Shown here: in pieces, positions 33,938-42,888 of the stretch | Layout: each line of letters starts with the position of its first letter | Position numbering within the stretch: the stretch's first letter is position 1 | From: Streptomyces sp. Edi4 | Lineage (GTDB): Bacteria > Actinomycetota > Actinomycetes > Streptomycetales > Streptomycetaceae | NCBI RefSeq assembly: GCF_040253615.1 | Contig: NZ_JBEJGY010000004.1 | Location: 7,748,209 to 7,812,208 of the forward strand | Reading direction: 5' to 3' | DNA length: 64,000 nt | Notes under the pieces: model-generated | What the model saw: only the letters and a program-made list of their open reading frames with translations | Database searches by the model: none | Told to the model about the DNA's origin: nothing | Translations under genes and position numbers: made by a program

Positions 33938-35815
33938 ATGGTTTCGCGCTTCAAACGCCCCCGCGTCCTTGTCCTCGGTGTCGCGCTCTGCCTCGGCGCG
34001 GCGGGCGCCGTCTGGTACGCGTTGCCTCCGCACGGGGACCAGCCAGGACCGGTCACGATCCGGGTCGACCAGGGAGGCTACGGCAGCGCCGAGCAGAAGG
34101 TCGCCTTCGCGATGGGGCCGGACGACAAGCTGGCCGGGGCGCGCTTCGAAGTGGTCGACGACGCCGGGCGGGCCGTCCTCACCGGCGGCCCCGGGGCCCG
34201 TACCGGGGCGTGGAACGAGGCTTACGACTCGGTACGTACCCTCGACCTGTCCGGGCTCACCTCGCCCGGCACCTACCGGCTGCGCCTGACCGGCACCGCC
34301 GACGCCACTTCACCCCGCTTCACGGTGGCTCCCGCGAGCGAGCTGATGCGGAACCTGGCCGCTGACAACGTCCGCTTCTTCCAGGCGCAGCGCGACGGCG
34401 ACCACATCGTCCCCGGCCCCCTCGGACGCAAACCCGCACACCTCACGGACGCTTCGGCGAGTGTTTACGCCGAGCCCCGGTACAACAAGGACGGCACCGA
34501 GCTGACCGCGCCGCTGCGGCGGGTCGGTGGTCCCGTCGATGTCGCGGGGGGCTGGTTCGACGCCGGGGACTATCTCAAGTTCACCCACACCGCCTCCTAC
34601 GCGACGGACGAACTGCTGCTGGCGCAAAGGGCGTTGCCCGCCACCCCCGGGCTCGCGGCCGAAGCACAGCACGGGCTGGCCTGGCTCGACAAGATGTGGG
34701 ACGGCCGCACTCGGACGCTGTACGCGCAGGTCGGCATAGGCGCCGGCACCAAGGACCTGCACAGCGACCACGACGTGTGGCGGCTGCCGGAAGCCGACGA
34801 CGCGCTGCACGTGCGTCCCGGTGACCCGGACAACTTCGTCAAGTTCCGTCCGGTCTTCCGTGCCAACGAGCCCGGCGCGCCCATCAGCCCCAATCTCGCG
34901 GGGCGGGTCGCCGCGGCCTTCGCGTTGGCCGCGCAGACCGAAGCGGCTCATGATCCCGCCGGGGCCCGACAGTGGCTGGCGAAGGCCGCCGCCGTCTATG
35001 GTCAGGCCGACACCCATGACCCCGGCCACCTCGTCACCACGTTCCCGCACGCCTTCTACTCCGAGGACTCCTGGCAGGACGACATGGAGTTCGGGGCAGT
35101 CGAACTGGCCCTGGCCGCAAAGGCGTTGGGCGACGACCGCGCCGGAGACTGGCAGACTCAGGCAGCGAAATGGGCGCGTGCCTACCTGGCCTCGGACAAC
35201 CTCGGCACACTCGGCATCTCCGACGTGAGTGCGCTGGCCCACGCGGACCTGCTGCGGCTGGGACCGTCGGAAGCCGTCGCCGCGGATCTGCGCCGCCAAC
35301 TCGCCGACGGCGAGCGCCGCGCCGCGAAGGACCCCTTCCGCGCCGGCGCGGTCTACACGGACTTCGACGCCGTACCGCACACCTTCGGCCTGATGGCCAC
35401 GGCCATCCTCTACGCGAAGGCGACCGGCGACCATCACTACGACGCCTTCGCCGGCCAGCAGCGCGGCTGGGCGCTGGGTGCCAATGCCTGGGGGACCAGC
35501 TTCATGATCGGTACGGGGGAACTGTTCCCGAACTGCCCTGCCCACCAGGTGGCGAACCTGGCGGGCAGCCTCACCGGCCGGGGCGCGGTGCTGCGTGGCG
35601 CGGTCGTCAACGGGCCCAACGGGGCCAAGAAACTCTCCGGAGACAATGACACCCTGGAGTCGACGCGTGCCTGCGAGGCGGGTACCGACGACTGGAAGCG
35701 GTTCGACGGCAAGGGCGCCCGTTACGTCGACCAGGTGGGGGCCTGGCAGACGGTCGAGCCCGCCGACGACTTCACCTCGACGGCCCTGCTCGCCTTCGCC
35801 CTCTCCGGGTCATAG
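33938..35815 (+). CDS. Secreted glycoside hydrolase family 9 endoglucanase-like protein
   Basis: 625 residues: an N-terminal membrane anchor or uncleaved signal (VLVLGVALCLGAAGAVWYAL), an Ig-like CelD N-domain about 38-130 (ITIRVDQGGYG in form), then the GH9 (alpha/alpha)6 barrel. The catalytic base motif is GGWFDAGDYLKF at about 200-211, and the acid lies in the end region VEPADDFTSTALLAFAL. Also present is NAWGTSFMIGTGE, the conserved GH9 segment. GH9 enzymes cleave beta-1,4-glucan. No carbohydrate-binding module is attached; the hydrophobic N-terminus may tether it to the membrane. Start ATG 33938. Confidence 0.88.
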   Translation: MVSRFKRPRVLVLGVALCLGAAGAVWYALPPHGDQPGPVTIRVDQGGYGSAEQKVAFAMGPDDKLAGARFEVVDDAGRAVLTGGPGARTGAWNEAYDSVRTLDLSGLTSPGTYRLRLTGTADATSPRFTVAPASELMRNLAADNVRFFQAQRDGDHIVPGPLGRKPAHLTDASASVYAEPRYNKDGTELTAPLRRVGGPVDVAGGWFDAGDYLKFTHTASYATDELLLAQRALPATPGLAAEAQHGLAWLDKMWDGRTRTLYAQVGIGAGTKDLHSDHDVWRLPEADDALHVRPGDPDNFVKFRPVFRANEPGAPISPNLAGRVAAAFALAAQTEAAHDPAGARQWLAKAAAVYGQADTHDPGHLVTTFPHAFYSEDSWQDDMEFGAVELALAAKALGDDRAGDWQTQAAKWARAYLASDNLGTLGISDVSALAHADLLRLGPSEAVAADLRRQLADGERRAAKDPFRAGAVYTDFDAVPHTFGLMATAILYAKATGDHHYDAFAGQQRGWALGANAWGTSFMIGTGELFPNCPAHQVANLAGSLTGRGAVLRGAVVNGPNGAKKLSGDNDTLESTRACEAGTDDWKRFDGKGARYVDQVGAWQTVEPADDFTSTALLAFALSGS

Positions 35816-35928
35816 AGGCACACCAGGCGGGTTTCGGCGGCCCGTTGCTGAGGCCCATCCCATCCGCCGGACCCGGGCCATGCCCGACAACACTCCTACG
35901 GATCCAGCCCCCACGTAGCCTTCCTCGT

Positions 35929-36684
35929 TCAGGTGCCAGGGATCGTCATGAGGGCCAGGGGTGTGGTGGTGGGTTGGTGGGAACCGCCCGCCGGCTCGAT
36001 GGTGATGCCCATGCCGGACGCCTCGTCCACGTGACCGGAGAGCAGTACTGCCTCGGTGGCGTGGGCGGGGTCCATGAGGCCCGCCGATCGCATGGAGCCC
36101 GCGTCGGCGAACCAGAGTTGGTAGACCTTTCCCGCAGGCGGCCGGGGCAGGTGGGACGACAGGAACACGGCCTGGTTCCGGCTGCGGGCGACGACGAGGG
36201 CGCCGCGGGCGTCGCCGCCGAGGCTCACGTGCGTCGCCTTGGCGTCGGGCGCCGCCAGGACGTCGGCCAGTTGCTCGGCCCGGCGCTGGGCCGCTCGTGC
36301 CTGCTCCCGCGCCGTGTCGGCCTGCTGATGCTGCCAGGCGGCGACCGCGCCGAGCCCGACGGCCGCCGCGAGGCAGGCGGCGAGCGCGTACCGCGTCAGG
36401 GCGCGTCTGCGGCCGGTGCGCACCGAGGCGGGGAGCGGAGGCCCGGTGCGGGGGGCCTCCTGGCGTACGGCCCTGATCCTGCGCAGGACGTCGTCTTTGA
36501 GCGCCGGCGGGGGAGTGGTGGTCATGGCGAGTCCCAACCGGCCCGCCGTGGCGGCCAGTTCGCGCACCTCCTGGGTGCAGGGTCCGCATGCGGCCAGGTG
36601 ACGCTCGAACTCCTCGCGTTCGTCGGCAAAGAGCGCGTTCAGTGCGTAGGCACCGGTCAGCGTGTGCAGATCGGCGCTGGTCAC
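35929..36684 (-). CDS. rskA: RskA-type anti-sigma factor
   Basis: 251 residues. The N-terminal zinc-type anti-sigma domain has HLAACGPC (HxxxCxxC, about residues 29-36). One transmembrane helix lies at about 97-118 (YALAACLAAAVGLGAVAAW), and the outer RskA domain ends with FLSSHLPRPPAGKVYQLWF and a conserved SGMGITIEPAGG. Regulated proteolysis of RskA releases SigK. GTG 36684 overlaps the sigma gene's stop (GTGA), giving translational coupling. In Mycobacterium tuberculosis RskA restrains SigK and hence the fasciclin-domain proteins MPT70 and MPT83. Confidence 0.9.
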   Translation of the reverse strand: MTSADLHTLTGAYALNALFADEREEFERHLAACGPCTQEVRELAATAGRLGLAMTTTPPPALKDDVLRRIRAVRQEAPRTGPPLPASVRTGRRRALTRYALAACLAAAVGLGAVAAWQHQQADTAREQARAAQRRAEQLADVLAAPDAKATHVSLGGDARGALVVARSRNQAVFLSSHLPRPPAGKVYQLWFADAGSMRSAGLMDPAHATEAVLLSGHVDEASGMGITIEPAGGSHQPTTTPLALMTIPGT

Positions 36685-37265
36685 GCGGTCACCCCCAGGC
36701 AGTCGCGCAGACGGATGAGGCCGTCTCGCAGGCGAGTTTTGATGGTGCCGAGCGGCACGGACAGCAGTTCGCCGACTTCGCGGTAGGTCAGGCCCCGGTA
36801 GTAGGCGAGGGTGACCGACTCGCGCTGCAACTCCGTCAGGGTGCGCAGACAACGGCGTACCGACTCGCGTTCCAGCCGGGTCTCCACCTCATCACTCACC
36901 TGGTCGAAGTCGGGGGTCCGGGCGAGCAGCGCGGCTTTGTTGTCCCGCTCGGCCGAGGCCTGCGCCGAGCGGACCCGGTCCACGGCCCGGCGGTGCGCGA
37001 GGGTGAGGACCCAGTTCATGACGCCTCCTCGCTCGGGCTCGTACCGGGCGGCCGTACGCCACACGTCGACGAGGACTTCTTGGGCCACTTCCTCGGACTG
37101 GGCCGGATCGCGCAGGACACCGCGCACCAGGCCGAAGACGGGCCCGATGACCGCGTCGTACAGCGAGGAGAACGCCTGCTCGTCACCACGCGCGGACCTG
37201 GCCAGGAGCTCGGCCAGATCGGGACCGACCTGACGTACTCCGCCGATGTGCACGGTTTCTTTCAC
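36681..37265 (-). CDS. sigK: ECF sigma factor SigK
   Basis: 194 residues: region 2 (FGLVRGVLRDPAQSEEVAQE, and DVWRTAARYEPERGGVMNWV) and region 4 (TELQRESVTLAYYRGLTYRE, VPLGTIKTRLRDGLIRLRD). The layout and the RskA partner place it in the SigK/SigL group. GTG 37265 has GGAGG at 8 nt. The promoter 37302-37329 carries the motif found again in front of the divergent oxidoreductase, so SigK probably drives itself and both neighbours. Confidence 0.9.
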   Translation of the reverse strand: MKETVHIGGVRQVGPDLAELLARSARGDEQAFSSLYDAVIGPVFGLVRGVLRDPAQSEEVAQEVLVDVWRTAARYEPERGGVMNWVLTLAHRRAVDRVRSAQASAERDNKAALLARTPDFDQVSDEVETRLERESVRRCLRTLTELQRESVTLAYYRGLTYREVGELLSVPLGTIKTRLRDGLIRLRDCLGVTA

Positions 37266-37301
37266 CCGCTGATCCTCCCGGAGCTCGTGTCTGCGCGGGT
37301 G

Positions 37302-37329
37302 ATTCGGAGCCGGAGCGGCGTCGGATTGC
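37302..37329 (-). promoter_or_regulatory. SigK-type promoter for sigK-rskA
   Basis: Read on the minus strand: GCAATC (37329-37324), 16-bp spacer, CCGAAT (37307-37302). Mycobacterial SigK promoters use CCATCC and CCGAAT. The initiation point would leave a leader of about 30 nt before GTG 37265. Confidence 0.65.
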
Positions 37330-37632
37330 CGCGAACGCTCCGTGGTTTCGGTTTCGGTTTCGGATCCGAGCCCGATCGCCTTGCCGCCGAGGAACCGGCC
37401 GAGGGGGAGGAGAGGGGTCGAGGGGCCCGTGCGTTCGTGCCGACAGTGCCAGGCGCCGAACGGCTCAGGTGCCCGATCGTGACGACCGCCCCCGCGTGTG
37501 GCCGCGCCGCAGCGTGGCGTGAGTAGTCCTGTGGCCGCAGGGCAAACCGCCTCTCACCTGGGGTTTCGCCCCGCCGGGGCCCTTCCATGCTCCGTCAGCC
37601 GCGAGCGCGGCGTAACTCCTTGGGACGAGTGG

Positions 37633-37660
37633 CCAATCCCATGGCCCATCGGTTCCGAAT
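37633..37660 (+). promoter_or_regulatory. SigK-type promoter for the molybdopterin oxidoreductase
   Basis: CCAATC (37633-37638), 16-bp spacer, CCGAAT (37655-37660): same hexamers and spacing as the promoter of sigK on the other strand. Initiation about 7 nt later leaves only a few bases before ATG 37671, so the message would be almost leaderless. Confidence 0.65.
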
Positions 37661-37670
37661 AGGAGCCGTG

Positions 37671-39305
37671 ATGAACATTCGCAGCAGAGGGACAGGGATC
37701 CGCCTTCCGCTCGCAGCCCTGTCCGGACTGCTGGCCGGTCTCCTCGCTCTGGCCGTCGCCGAGTTGGTCTCCGCGGCGGTCCGCCCGGAGTCGGGTCCGG
37801 TGATCGCGGTGGGCGGGGCGGCCATCGACCGCACGCCGCCCGCGTTGAAGGACTGGGCGATCCGCCACTTCGGGACCGACGACAAACTCGTCCTCCAGCT
37901 GGGCATTCTCGCGGTTCTCGCCCTGCTGGCCCTGGCGCTGGGTGTGCTGGCGCTGCGCTTTCGCCGTGCTGGGGCCGCCGGTGTGCTGCTGTTCGGCGTC
38001 CTGGGCGCGCTGGCCGCGACCAGCCGTCCGGACTCGTCAAGTGCCGCTGACGCACTGCCGTCCGTGGTCGGCTCCCTGGCCGGAGCGGTGCTGCTGTACG
38101 TGTTGGTGGGACGCTTGACCGCTCCGGCGCACAGCATGGCCGGACCTGGCGGTGGGGCGCCCGAACCCGGCGGCGCGGTGGCCGGCCGGTCCCCGGCTCC
38201 CGGGCAGCGGGATGGCTGGGACCGGCGCGGGTTCGTGGTCGCGGCCAGTGCTGCCGGCGCCGCCTCGGTAGGGGCGGGGCTGCTGGGCAGGTCGCTGAAC
38301 GGTTCCCGGGGCCGGGGAGCCGTGGCTTCCCGCGGCAGGGTGGTGATTCCGCCCCCTGCTTCGGCGGCTCGGCCGATTCCCGCCGAAGCGGTGCTGCACA
38401 CCCCGGGCATCAGCCCCTTCGTCACGCCCACCACCGATTTCTACCGTGTCGACACCGCCCTGATCATCCCGAAGGTCGATGCCACGCATTGGCGGATGAG
38501 GATCCACGGGAAGGGCGTCAGCCGTCCTCTCACCCTCACGTTCCAGGATCTTTTGGCGCGCCCCTTGATCGAGCGGGATATCACGTTGGCCTGCGTCTCG
38601 AACGAGGTCGGCGGCCCGTACGTGGGGAACGCACGGTGGATCGGGGTGCCGCTGGCCGGTCTGCTCAAGGAGGCGGGGGTGCGGCCGCCGTCGCGGGGTG
38701 GCCCGGCCGACCAGCTGGTGGCGCGCTCGGTGGACGGCATGACGATCGGCACGCCGGTCGAGGACATCATGGACGGTCGCGACGCGCTGCTCGCGGTGGG
38801 TATGAACGGCGAACCTCTCCCGTTCGTGCACGGATTCCCGGTCCGCATGGTGGTTCCGGGTCTGTACGGCTACGTCTCCGCGTGCAAGTGGCTCCAGGAC
38901 CTGGAGCTGACGACGTTCGACGCGTATGACTCGTACTGGGTCAAGCGGTCCTGGGCGAAGAAGGCGCCGATCAAGACCGAGTCCCGTATCGACACCCCGA
39001 AACCGTTCGCCCGCCCGAAAGCCGGGACGGTGATGATCGCAGGCGTGGCCTGGGCGCAGCACCGGGGGATCGACCGGGTCGAGGTACGGGTGGACGACGG
39101 CGCCTGGACGCGGGCCGACCTCGCCGCGGCGGACACCTCCGACACCTGGCGCCAGTGGTCCTTGCCCTGGAAGGCCACCCCCGGCGGTCACACCTTGACG
39201 GTCCGGGCCACCGACCTCACCGGTCGGACACAGACCGAGGAGCGCACCCCGACCATCCCGGACGGCGCCAGCGGCTGGCACTCGGTGGTGATCACCGTGG
39301 ACTGA
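37671..39305 (+). CDS. Membrane-anchored molybdopterin-dependent oxidoreductase (sulfite-oxidase type)
   Basis: 544 residues: an N-terminal membrane part of about four helices (PLAALSGLLAGLLALAVAEL; LQLGILAVLALLALALGVLAL; AGVLLFGVLGALAATS; VVGSLAGAVLLYVLVGRL), then a Tat-like RRGFVVAASAAGAA segment, then the exported sulfite-oxidase-type domain. The molybdenum-ligand cysteine is Cys308 in TLACVSNEVGGPYVGNARW. A C-terminal Ig-like dimer domain (VEVRVDDGAWTRADL) follows. The substrate is unknown; no haem domain is fused. ATG 37671 follows AGGAG at 5 nt. It lies under a SigK-type promoter. Confidence 0.88.
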   Translation: MNIRSRGTGIRLPLAALSGLLAGLLALAVAELVSAAVRPESGPVIAVGGAAIDRTPPALKDWAIRHFGTDDKLVLQLGILAVLALLALALGVLALRFRRAGAAGVLLFGVLGALAATSRPDSSSAADALPSVVGSLAGAVLLYVLVGRLTAPAHSMAGPGGGAPEPGGAVAGRSPAPGQRDGWDRRGFVVAASAAGAASVGAGLLGRSLNGSRGRGAVASRGRVVIPPPASAARPIPAEAVLHTPGISPFVTPTTDFYRVDTALIIPKVDATHWRMRIHGKGVSRPLTLTFQDLLARPLIERDITLACVSNEVGGPYVGNARWIGVPLAGLLKEAGVRPPSRGGPADQLVARSVDGMTIGTPVEDIMDGRDALLAVGMNGEPLPFVHGFPVRMVVPGLYGYVSACKWLQDLELTTFDAYDSYWVKRSWAKKAPIKTESRIDTPKPFARPKAGTVMIAGVAWAQHRGIDRVEVRVDDGAWTRADLAAADTSDTWRQWSLPWKATPGGHTLTVRATDLTGRTQTEERTPTIPDGASGWHSVVITVD

Positions 39306-39394
39306 CCCCTCTGTGGTGAAAGCCAACCTGCCGGCTCACTTCTGTTGCGGCGCAGTACTCGCCGTACCCTCCCGCCCATTCCCAAGGAGAAGTC

Positions 39395-40048
39395 ATGAAC
39401 AACACCCCGCGTTTTCGTCGTGCCGCGATCGCCGTCACGGCTGCCGCCGTCCTGCCTCTGGCCCTGAGCGCGTGCGGAGGTGATGGCAGCAAGAAGGACA
39501 GCTCCGCGTCGTCGTCCGAGGCGTCCGCGCCGACGGGAGCCCAGTCGTCGAGTGGCAGCGACACATCGATGACCGACAGGCCGTTCGGCGCCGCGTGTGC
39601 GTCGGTGCCGAAGGACGGCGCGGGTTCGTTCGACGGCATGGCCAAGGACCCGGTCGCCACCGCCGCGTCGCACAACCCGGCCCTGTCCACGCTTGTCGCC
39701 GCGGTGAAGAAGGCCGGCCTGGTCGACACGCTCAACAACGCGCAGAACGTCACGGTGTTCGCGCCGACCAACGACGCGTTCGCGAAGATCCCCAAGGCCG
39801 ACCTGGACAAGGTCCTCAACGACAAGGCCACCCTGACCAAGATCCTCACGTACCACGTGGTGGGTCAGAAGCTCACGCCGCAGCAACTGGAGAACGGCTC
39901 CTTCGACACACTGGAGAAGGGCAAGGTCACCACGTCCGGCTCCGGCACCGCGTACAAGGTCAATGACTCCGCCAACGTGGTCTGCGGCAACGTGCCGACC
40001 GCCAACGCCACCGTCTACATCATCGACACCGTGCTCATGCCGAAGTAG
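39395..40048 (+). CDS. Fasciclin-domain lipoprotein (MPT70/MPT83-like)
   Basis: 217 residues. The lipobox LPLALSACGG puts the lipidated cysteine at about residue 26; a Ser/Lys linker leads to one FAS1 domain at about 75-215, with the H1 motif NVTVFAPTNDAFAKIP and the H2 motif LTYHVVGQKLTP. In mycobacteria SigK controls the homologous MPT70/MPT83. The gene starts 89 bp after the oxidoreductase, no separate SigK motif precedes it, and cotranscription is likely. It acts on the outer face of the membrane, perhaps as adhesin or partner of the oxidoreductase; the role is inferred. Confidence 0.88.
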   Translation: MNNTPRFRRAAIAVTAAAVLPLALSACGGDGSKKDSSASSSEASAPTGAQSSSGSDTSMTDRPFGAACASVPKDGAGSFDGMAKDPVATAASHNPALSTLVAAVKKAGLVDTLNNAQNVTVFAPTNDAFAKIPKADLDKVLNDKATLTKILTYHVVGQKLTPQQLENGSFDTLEKGKVTTSGSGTAYKVNDSANVVCGNVPTANATVYIIDTVLMPK

Positions 40049-40258
40049 ACACAAGCCCGCGGCCGAGGAGTCGGGCGGCCCCAAGTCCCGGAAAGTGCGC
40101 GCTGATTGGCGACGTTCACGCCGTCGAGAGGGGGCGCTCGGCCCCTTGGCTCTTGGCCCTCGTTCCCGGCTGGGTTCCAGCGGGCGGGGCTACTGGCCGC
40201 GCGCCGCCACCCCCTGGTCACCGCACCGCTCGGCCGGGCGGACTGCCTTGACGCCGCG

Positions 40259-40876
40259 TCAGTGGCGCCCGGGCGTGCGATTTCGGGCGTAGTGGCGGGC
40301 GGCCCGCACGCGGTCGCCGCAGCGCGTCGAACACCACTGCCGGGCGGCGTGGGTGCGCAGGAAGTAGCGGATGCAGCCAGGTGCCCCGCAGGCGGCGATC
40401 GACGCCGCCTCGCGGCCTGTGAGCAGGTCGACGGCGTTACGGGCGAGGCGGGTGAGGGCAGCGTCGACCGGAGTGCCGCTGGATGGCAGCGACTCTCGGC
40501 GGGGGCCTTGGGCCGGGTCGTCCCAACGCAGTTCCTCAGTGAACTGTGCCGCGTTGAGCGCGGCGTTGAGCTCGGCGAGCGCTGCCGCGTCGGGGAGTAC
40601 GCCGTCGAGGTGTGCGGCGAGCAGCGTGCGTACGGTCTCGCGCAGGGAGCGGAGGCGGTCGGCGCTGCCCGGGTCCAGTGAAGTACGGGCCGGGAGCAGG
40701 CCGACGCCGGCCAGCCAGTCACCGGCAGCGGCGGTCTCTGCGAGGTCGTCGAATTCGCCGCTGGGTCGCATGGTCCGCGTATTGACGAGGCCGAGCGCGG
40801 GGTGGCGCTTTGCGCCCGGGGCGGACGGCAGCGGCAGCGGGTCGCTGGGGGTGGTTCCGGCGGGCGAAGTACTCAC
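40259..40876 (-). CDS. ABATE/CGNR-type zinc-finger transcriptional regulator
   Basis: 205 residues. The N-terminal ABATE-like helical domain starts LGLVNTRTMRPSGEFDDLA and contains LRETVRTLLAAHLDGV. The C-terminal CGNR-type zinc finger is CGAPGCIRYFLR ... ARQWCSTRCGDRVRAARHYA, with cysteines in the expected C-x4-C ... C-x3-C pattern. Such proteins are small cytoplasmic repressors of the adjacent gene. GTG 40876 opens the conserved part; the frame extends 54 nt further. It faces the metallo-beta-lactamase-fold gene across a 38-bp inverted repeat. Confidence 0.85.
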   Translation of the reverse strand: MSTSPAGTTPSDPLPLPSAPGAKRHPALGLVNTRTMRPSGEFDDLAETAAAGDWLAGVGLLPARTSLDPGSADRLRSLRETVRTLLAAHLDGVLPDAAALAELNAALNAAQFTEELRWDDPAQGPRRESLPSSGTPVDAALTRLARNAVDLLTGREAASIAACGAPGCIRYFLRTHAARQWCSTRCGDRVRAARHYARNRTPGRH

Positions 40877-40898
40877 ATCATCACGATACCTGTTGCCG

Positions 40899-40936
40899 TT
40901 TTCCGTGAGAATCGCTACGGTCATTCTCACGGAAAA
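40899..40936. promoter_or_regulatory. Perfect 14-bp-arm inverted repeat, CGNR operator
   Basis: TTTTCCGTGAGAAT (40899-40912), 10-bp centre, ATTCTCACGGAAAA (40923-40936), no mismatch. It lies in the 89-bp region between the divergent CGNR and hydrolase genes and is the most AT-rich stretch there. Confidence 0.75.
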
Positions 40937-40965
40937 TATCTCAGCAACCCGTTAGAGGATACGCA

Positions 40966-41745
40966 ATGTCTGCTTCTGCGCTGTCCATCCTTTCCCTCGG
41001 TGGTCCGACCGCTCTCCTCAACTACGGAGGCCTGCGCCTGCTCACCGACCCCACCTTCGACGGCCCCGGCGACTACCACAGCGAGACCGGCAACATCCTC
41101 ACCAAGCTGGCTCCGGCCGCGCTCGGGGCCGATGAGGTCGGCCCGGTCGACGCCGTGCTGCTCTCCCACGACCAGCACGCGGACAACCTTGACGACTCCG
41201 GCCGCCATGTCCTGGCAAAGGCATCGCTCACCGCCACCACTCCGGCCGCCGCCGCCCGCCTCGGTGGCACGGCCCGCGGCCTCGCGCCCTGGGAGTCCCT
41301 GGAGCTGGCCCGGCCGACGGGTGACCCGGTGGTCGTCACCGCCGTCCCGGCCCGCCACGGGCCGGAGGGCTGCGAGTCGGTCACCGGCGACGTCACCGGC
41401 TTCATTTTGTCCGCCACCGGACTGCCCACCGTTTACGTCAGCGGCGACAACGCCTCGCTGGACCTCGTCCGGCTCATCGCCCGGAGGGTGGGCGCGGTGG
41501 ACACCGCGCTGCTGTTCGCGGGCGCCGTCCGCACCCGGCTATTCGACGGCGCGCTGCTCACTCTGGACAGCGCGCAGACCGCCGAGGCCGCCTCCGTCCT
41601 CGGTGTTCGTCGCGCCGTCCCTGTGCACTTCAACTCCTGGATGCACTTCACGGAGGGCGCCGCCTATCTGCGGACCGCGTTCGAACGCGCGGGCCTGGAG
41701 GACCGACTGGTGCTTCTCGGCCCCGGGGAGTCGGCGACAATCTGA
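40966..41745 (+). CDS. Metallo-beta-lactamase-fold hydrolase
   Basis: 259 residues of the MBL superfamily, no signal peptide. The metal motif SHDQHADN (HxHxD form), then PARHGPEG and a distal VPVHFNSWMHF (fourth His motif) with VYVSGDNAS between. It is close to the UlaG/RomA-type cytoplasmic hydrolases that act on phosphorylated or lactone substrates; the real substrate is unknown. ATG 40966 has GAGG at 8 nt. Its promoter shares the large operator of the CGNR regulator, so it is probably derepressed by the CGNR ligand. Confidence 0.85.
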   Translation: MSASALSILSLGGPTALLNYGGLRLLTDPTFDGPGDYHSETGNILTKLAPAALGADEVGPVDAVLLSHDQHADNLDDSGRHVLAKASLTATTPAAAARLGGTARGLAPWESLELARPTGDPVVVTAVPARHGPEGCESVTGDVTGFILSATGLPTVYVSGDNASLDLVRLIARRVGAVDTALLFAGAVRTRLFDGALLTLDSAQTAEAASVLGVRRAVPVHFNSWMHFTEGAAYLRTAFERAGLEDRLVLLGPGESATI

Positions 41746-42530
41746 GGGCGCGAACGCTCGGATGGTGCTGGTATCTCCAACGCGCCGCGGCGGGGCGGCA
41801 GCCTGGCCGTGGGCGTGGAACAGCCGGTTAGTCCCCCCCCGTTATGTGGCCGGAGGTCGCGGGGTCGCGGATGCTGCTGGGCCATTGGCGCGGGGTGTCG
41901 TCGCGGTTGCGGGGGCTGGGTGTGCCTGCCGTCCTGCCCCCTGTCGCCGCGTTGTCAATTCGCTTACCAGGCAAGGCGGTTCGAGCCGATGGGTCACCCA
42001 CCGCCACCCGGTGCCGCCGCGCCATCTGTGGTGTGGAAGCGGGGCGCAGGGGCCACCCGGGCCGCAGGCGCATGAGGTGGGAGTCGTCACGGCCATCGAG
42101 CTGCTGTCCGCGCTCGCCCAGAAGACCCCTGGGGTCGGCGCGGGGCGGCCGCACCCGTCGGTACGGGTCTTCAGCCAAACCCGGGTGCCACGGGCAACCA
42201 ACCTCTGGTTGGCGTTACTTAGTTGAAGACGGTGGCTTGTCTTGGCCGGGGCTTTCACGAAACCAGCGGTAGGCCGTCCGGCCGCCGGGGCAAGAAGGTA
42301 CCACTGAGCCGCACTTTGGGCCGCTGCATGGCTTCGTCCTGGGCCCCCGGGTCGCCTGTAGGTGCGGTGCTTGGGGCCCCGCCGCGCGGGTGGGGCGACG
42401 CAGGACCCGCTCGGGCCTCGGCGCTACCCAGGCACGGGGGCGGTGGCGTACTTGTCGGTCTGGTCGTACTGGTGGTCCTCACCGTCACCTCAGCGATCAC
42501 CGCGGTGGTGACGCGGCGTCGGCGGCCGGG
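41746..42530. other. Stretch without recognisable gene
   Basis: Several long open frames occur because of the GC bias, but none shows codon-position bias with recognisable family motifs. The only structures are a short CCAACC/GGTTGG hairpin near 42200 and Gly-rich frames. It marks the start of the accessory part of the window. Confidence 0.4.
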
Positions 42531-42533
42531 TAT

Positions 42534-42645
42534 AGGACCGCCTACTGTAAGGCCCTGCGTGCCCGCTGGCCCGGGGAGAAGCTGCACGTCGTGCTCGACA
42601 ACTTCTCCCCGCACAAGCATCCGAACGTCCGGGCCTGGGCCACGG
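42534..42645 (+). pseudogene. IS630-type DDE transposase fragment
   Basis: A 36-residue piece, YCKALRARWPGEKLHVVLDN then FSPHKHPNVRAWAT, matches the segment around the second catalytic Asp (VLDN) of IS630-family transposases. Nothing else of the element was found. Just past it, both strands keep open frames to about 42800 that I could not assign. Confidence 0.7.
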
Positions 42646-42824
42646 GCGCCTGCAGAGCCGCCGCGAACTCGGCGTCGTCGAGGATCTGGACCAGTGGGCG
42701 CACGCGGATGGAGCACTCGCCGACCAGGTGGCGGCGAACTTCGGCGCCAGGGCCTTGCTGCGCACGGATCCTCCGCCAGCTCGCGCATGGTGTGCATCCA
42801 GTCCATCGCCGTCTCCCCTGTGCC

Positions 42825-42850
42825 CGTGAAGGGCGCACTTGCCCTTCACG
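42825..42850 (-). terminator. Stem-loop after the HxlR gene
   Basis: CGTGAAGGGC and GCCCTTCACG, perfect 10-bp stem with a 6-nt loop, 39 bp beyond the stop at 42889. Confidence 0.65.
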
Positions 42851-42888
42851 CCCTCTGTCCCTCTGTGGGGAAAGCGCGATGTGAGTCG

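Noticed and set aside
34310..35545. Long minus-strand frame opposite the GH9 gene
   Set aside because: Antisense of a strongly supported enzyme; no motif of its own.
41770..42260. Possible gene in the 490-bp plus- or minus-strand frames
   Set aside because: Frames are open on both strands, composition is Pro/Ala/Arg/Gly-biased and nothing is recognisable.
42650..42810. Plausible protein segments on both strands (for example LVGECSIRVRPLVQILDDAE on minus)
   Set aside because: Only about 50 residues, no start, no family; kept as unexplained, not as a gene.
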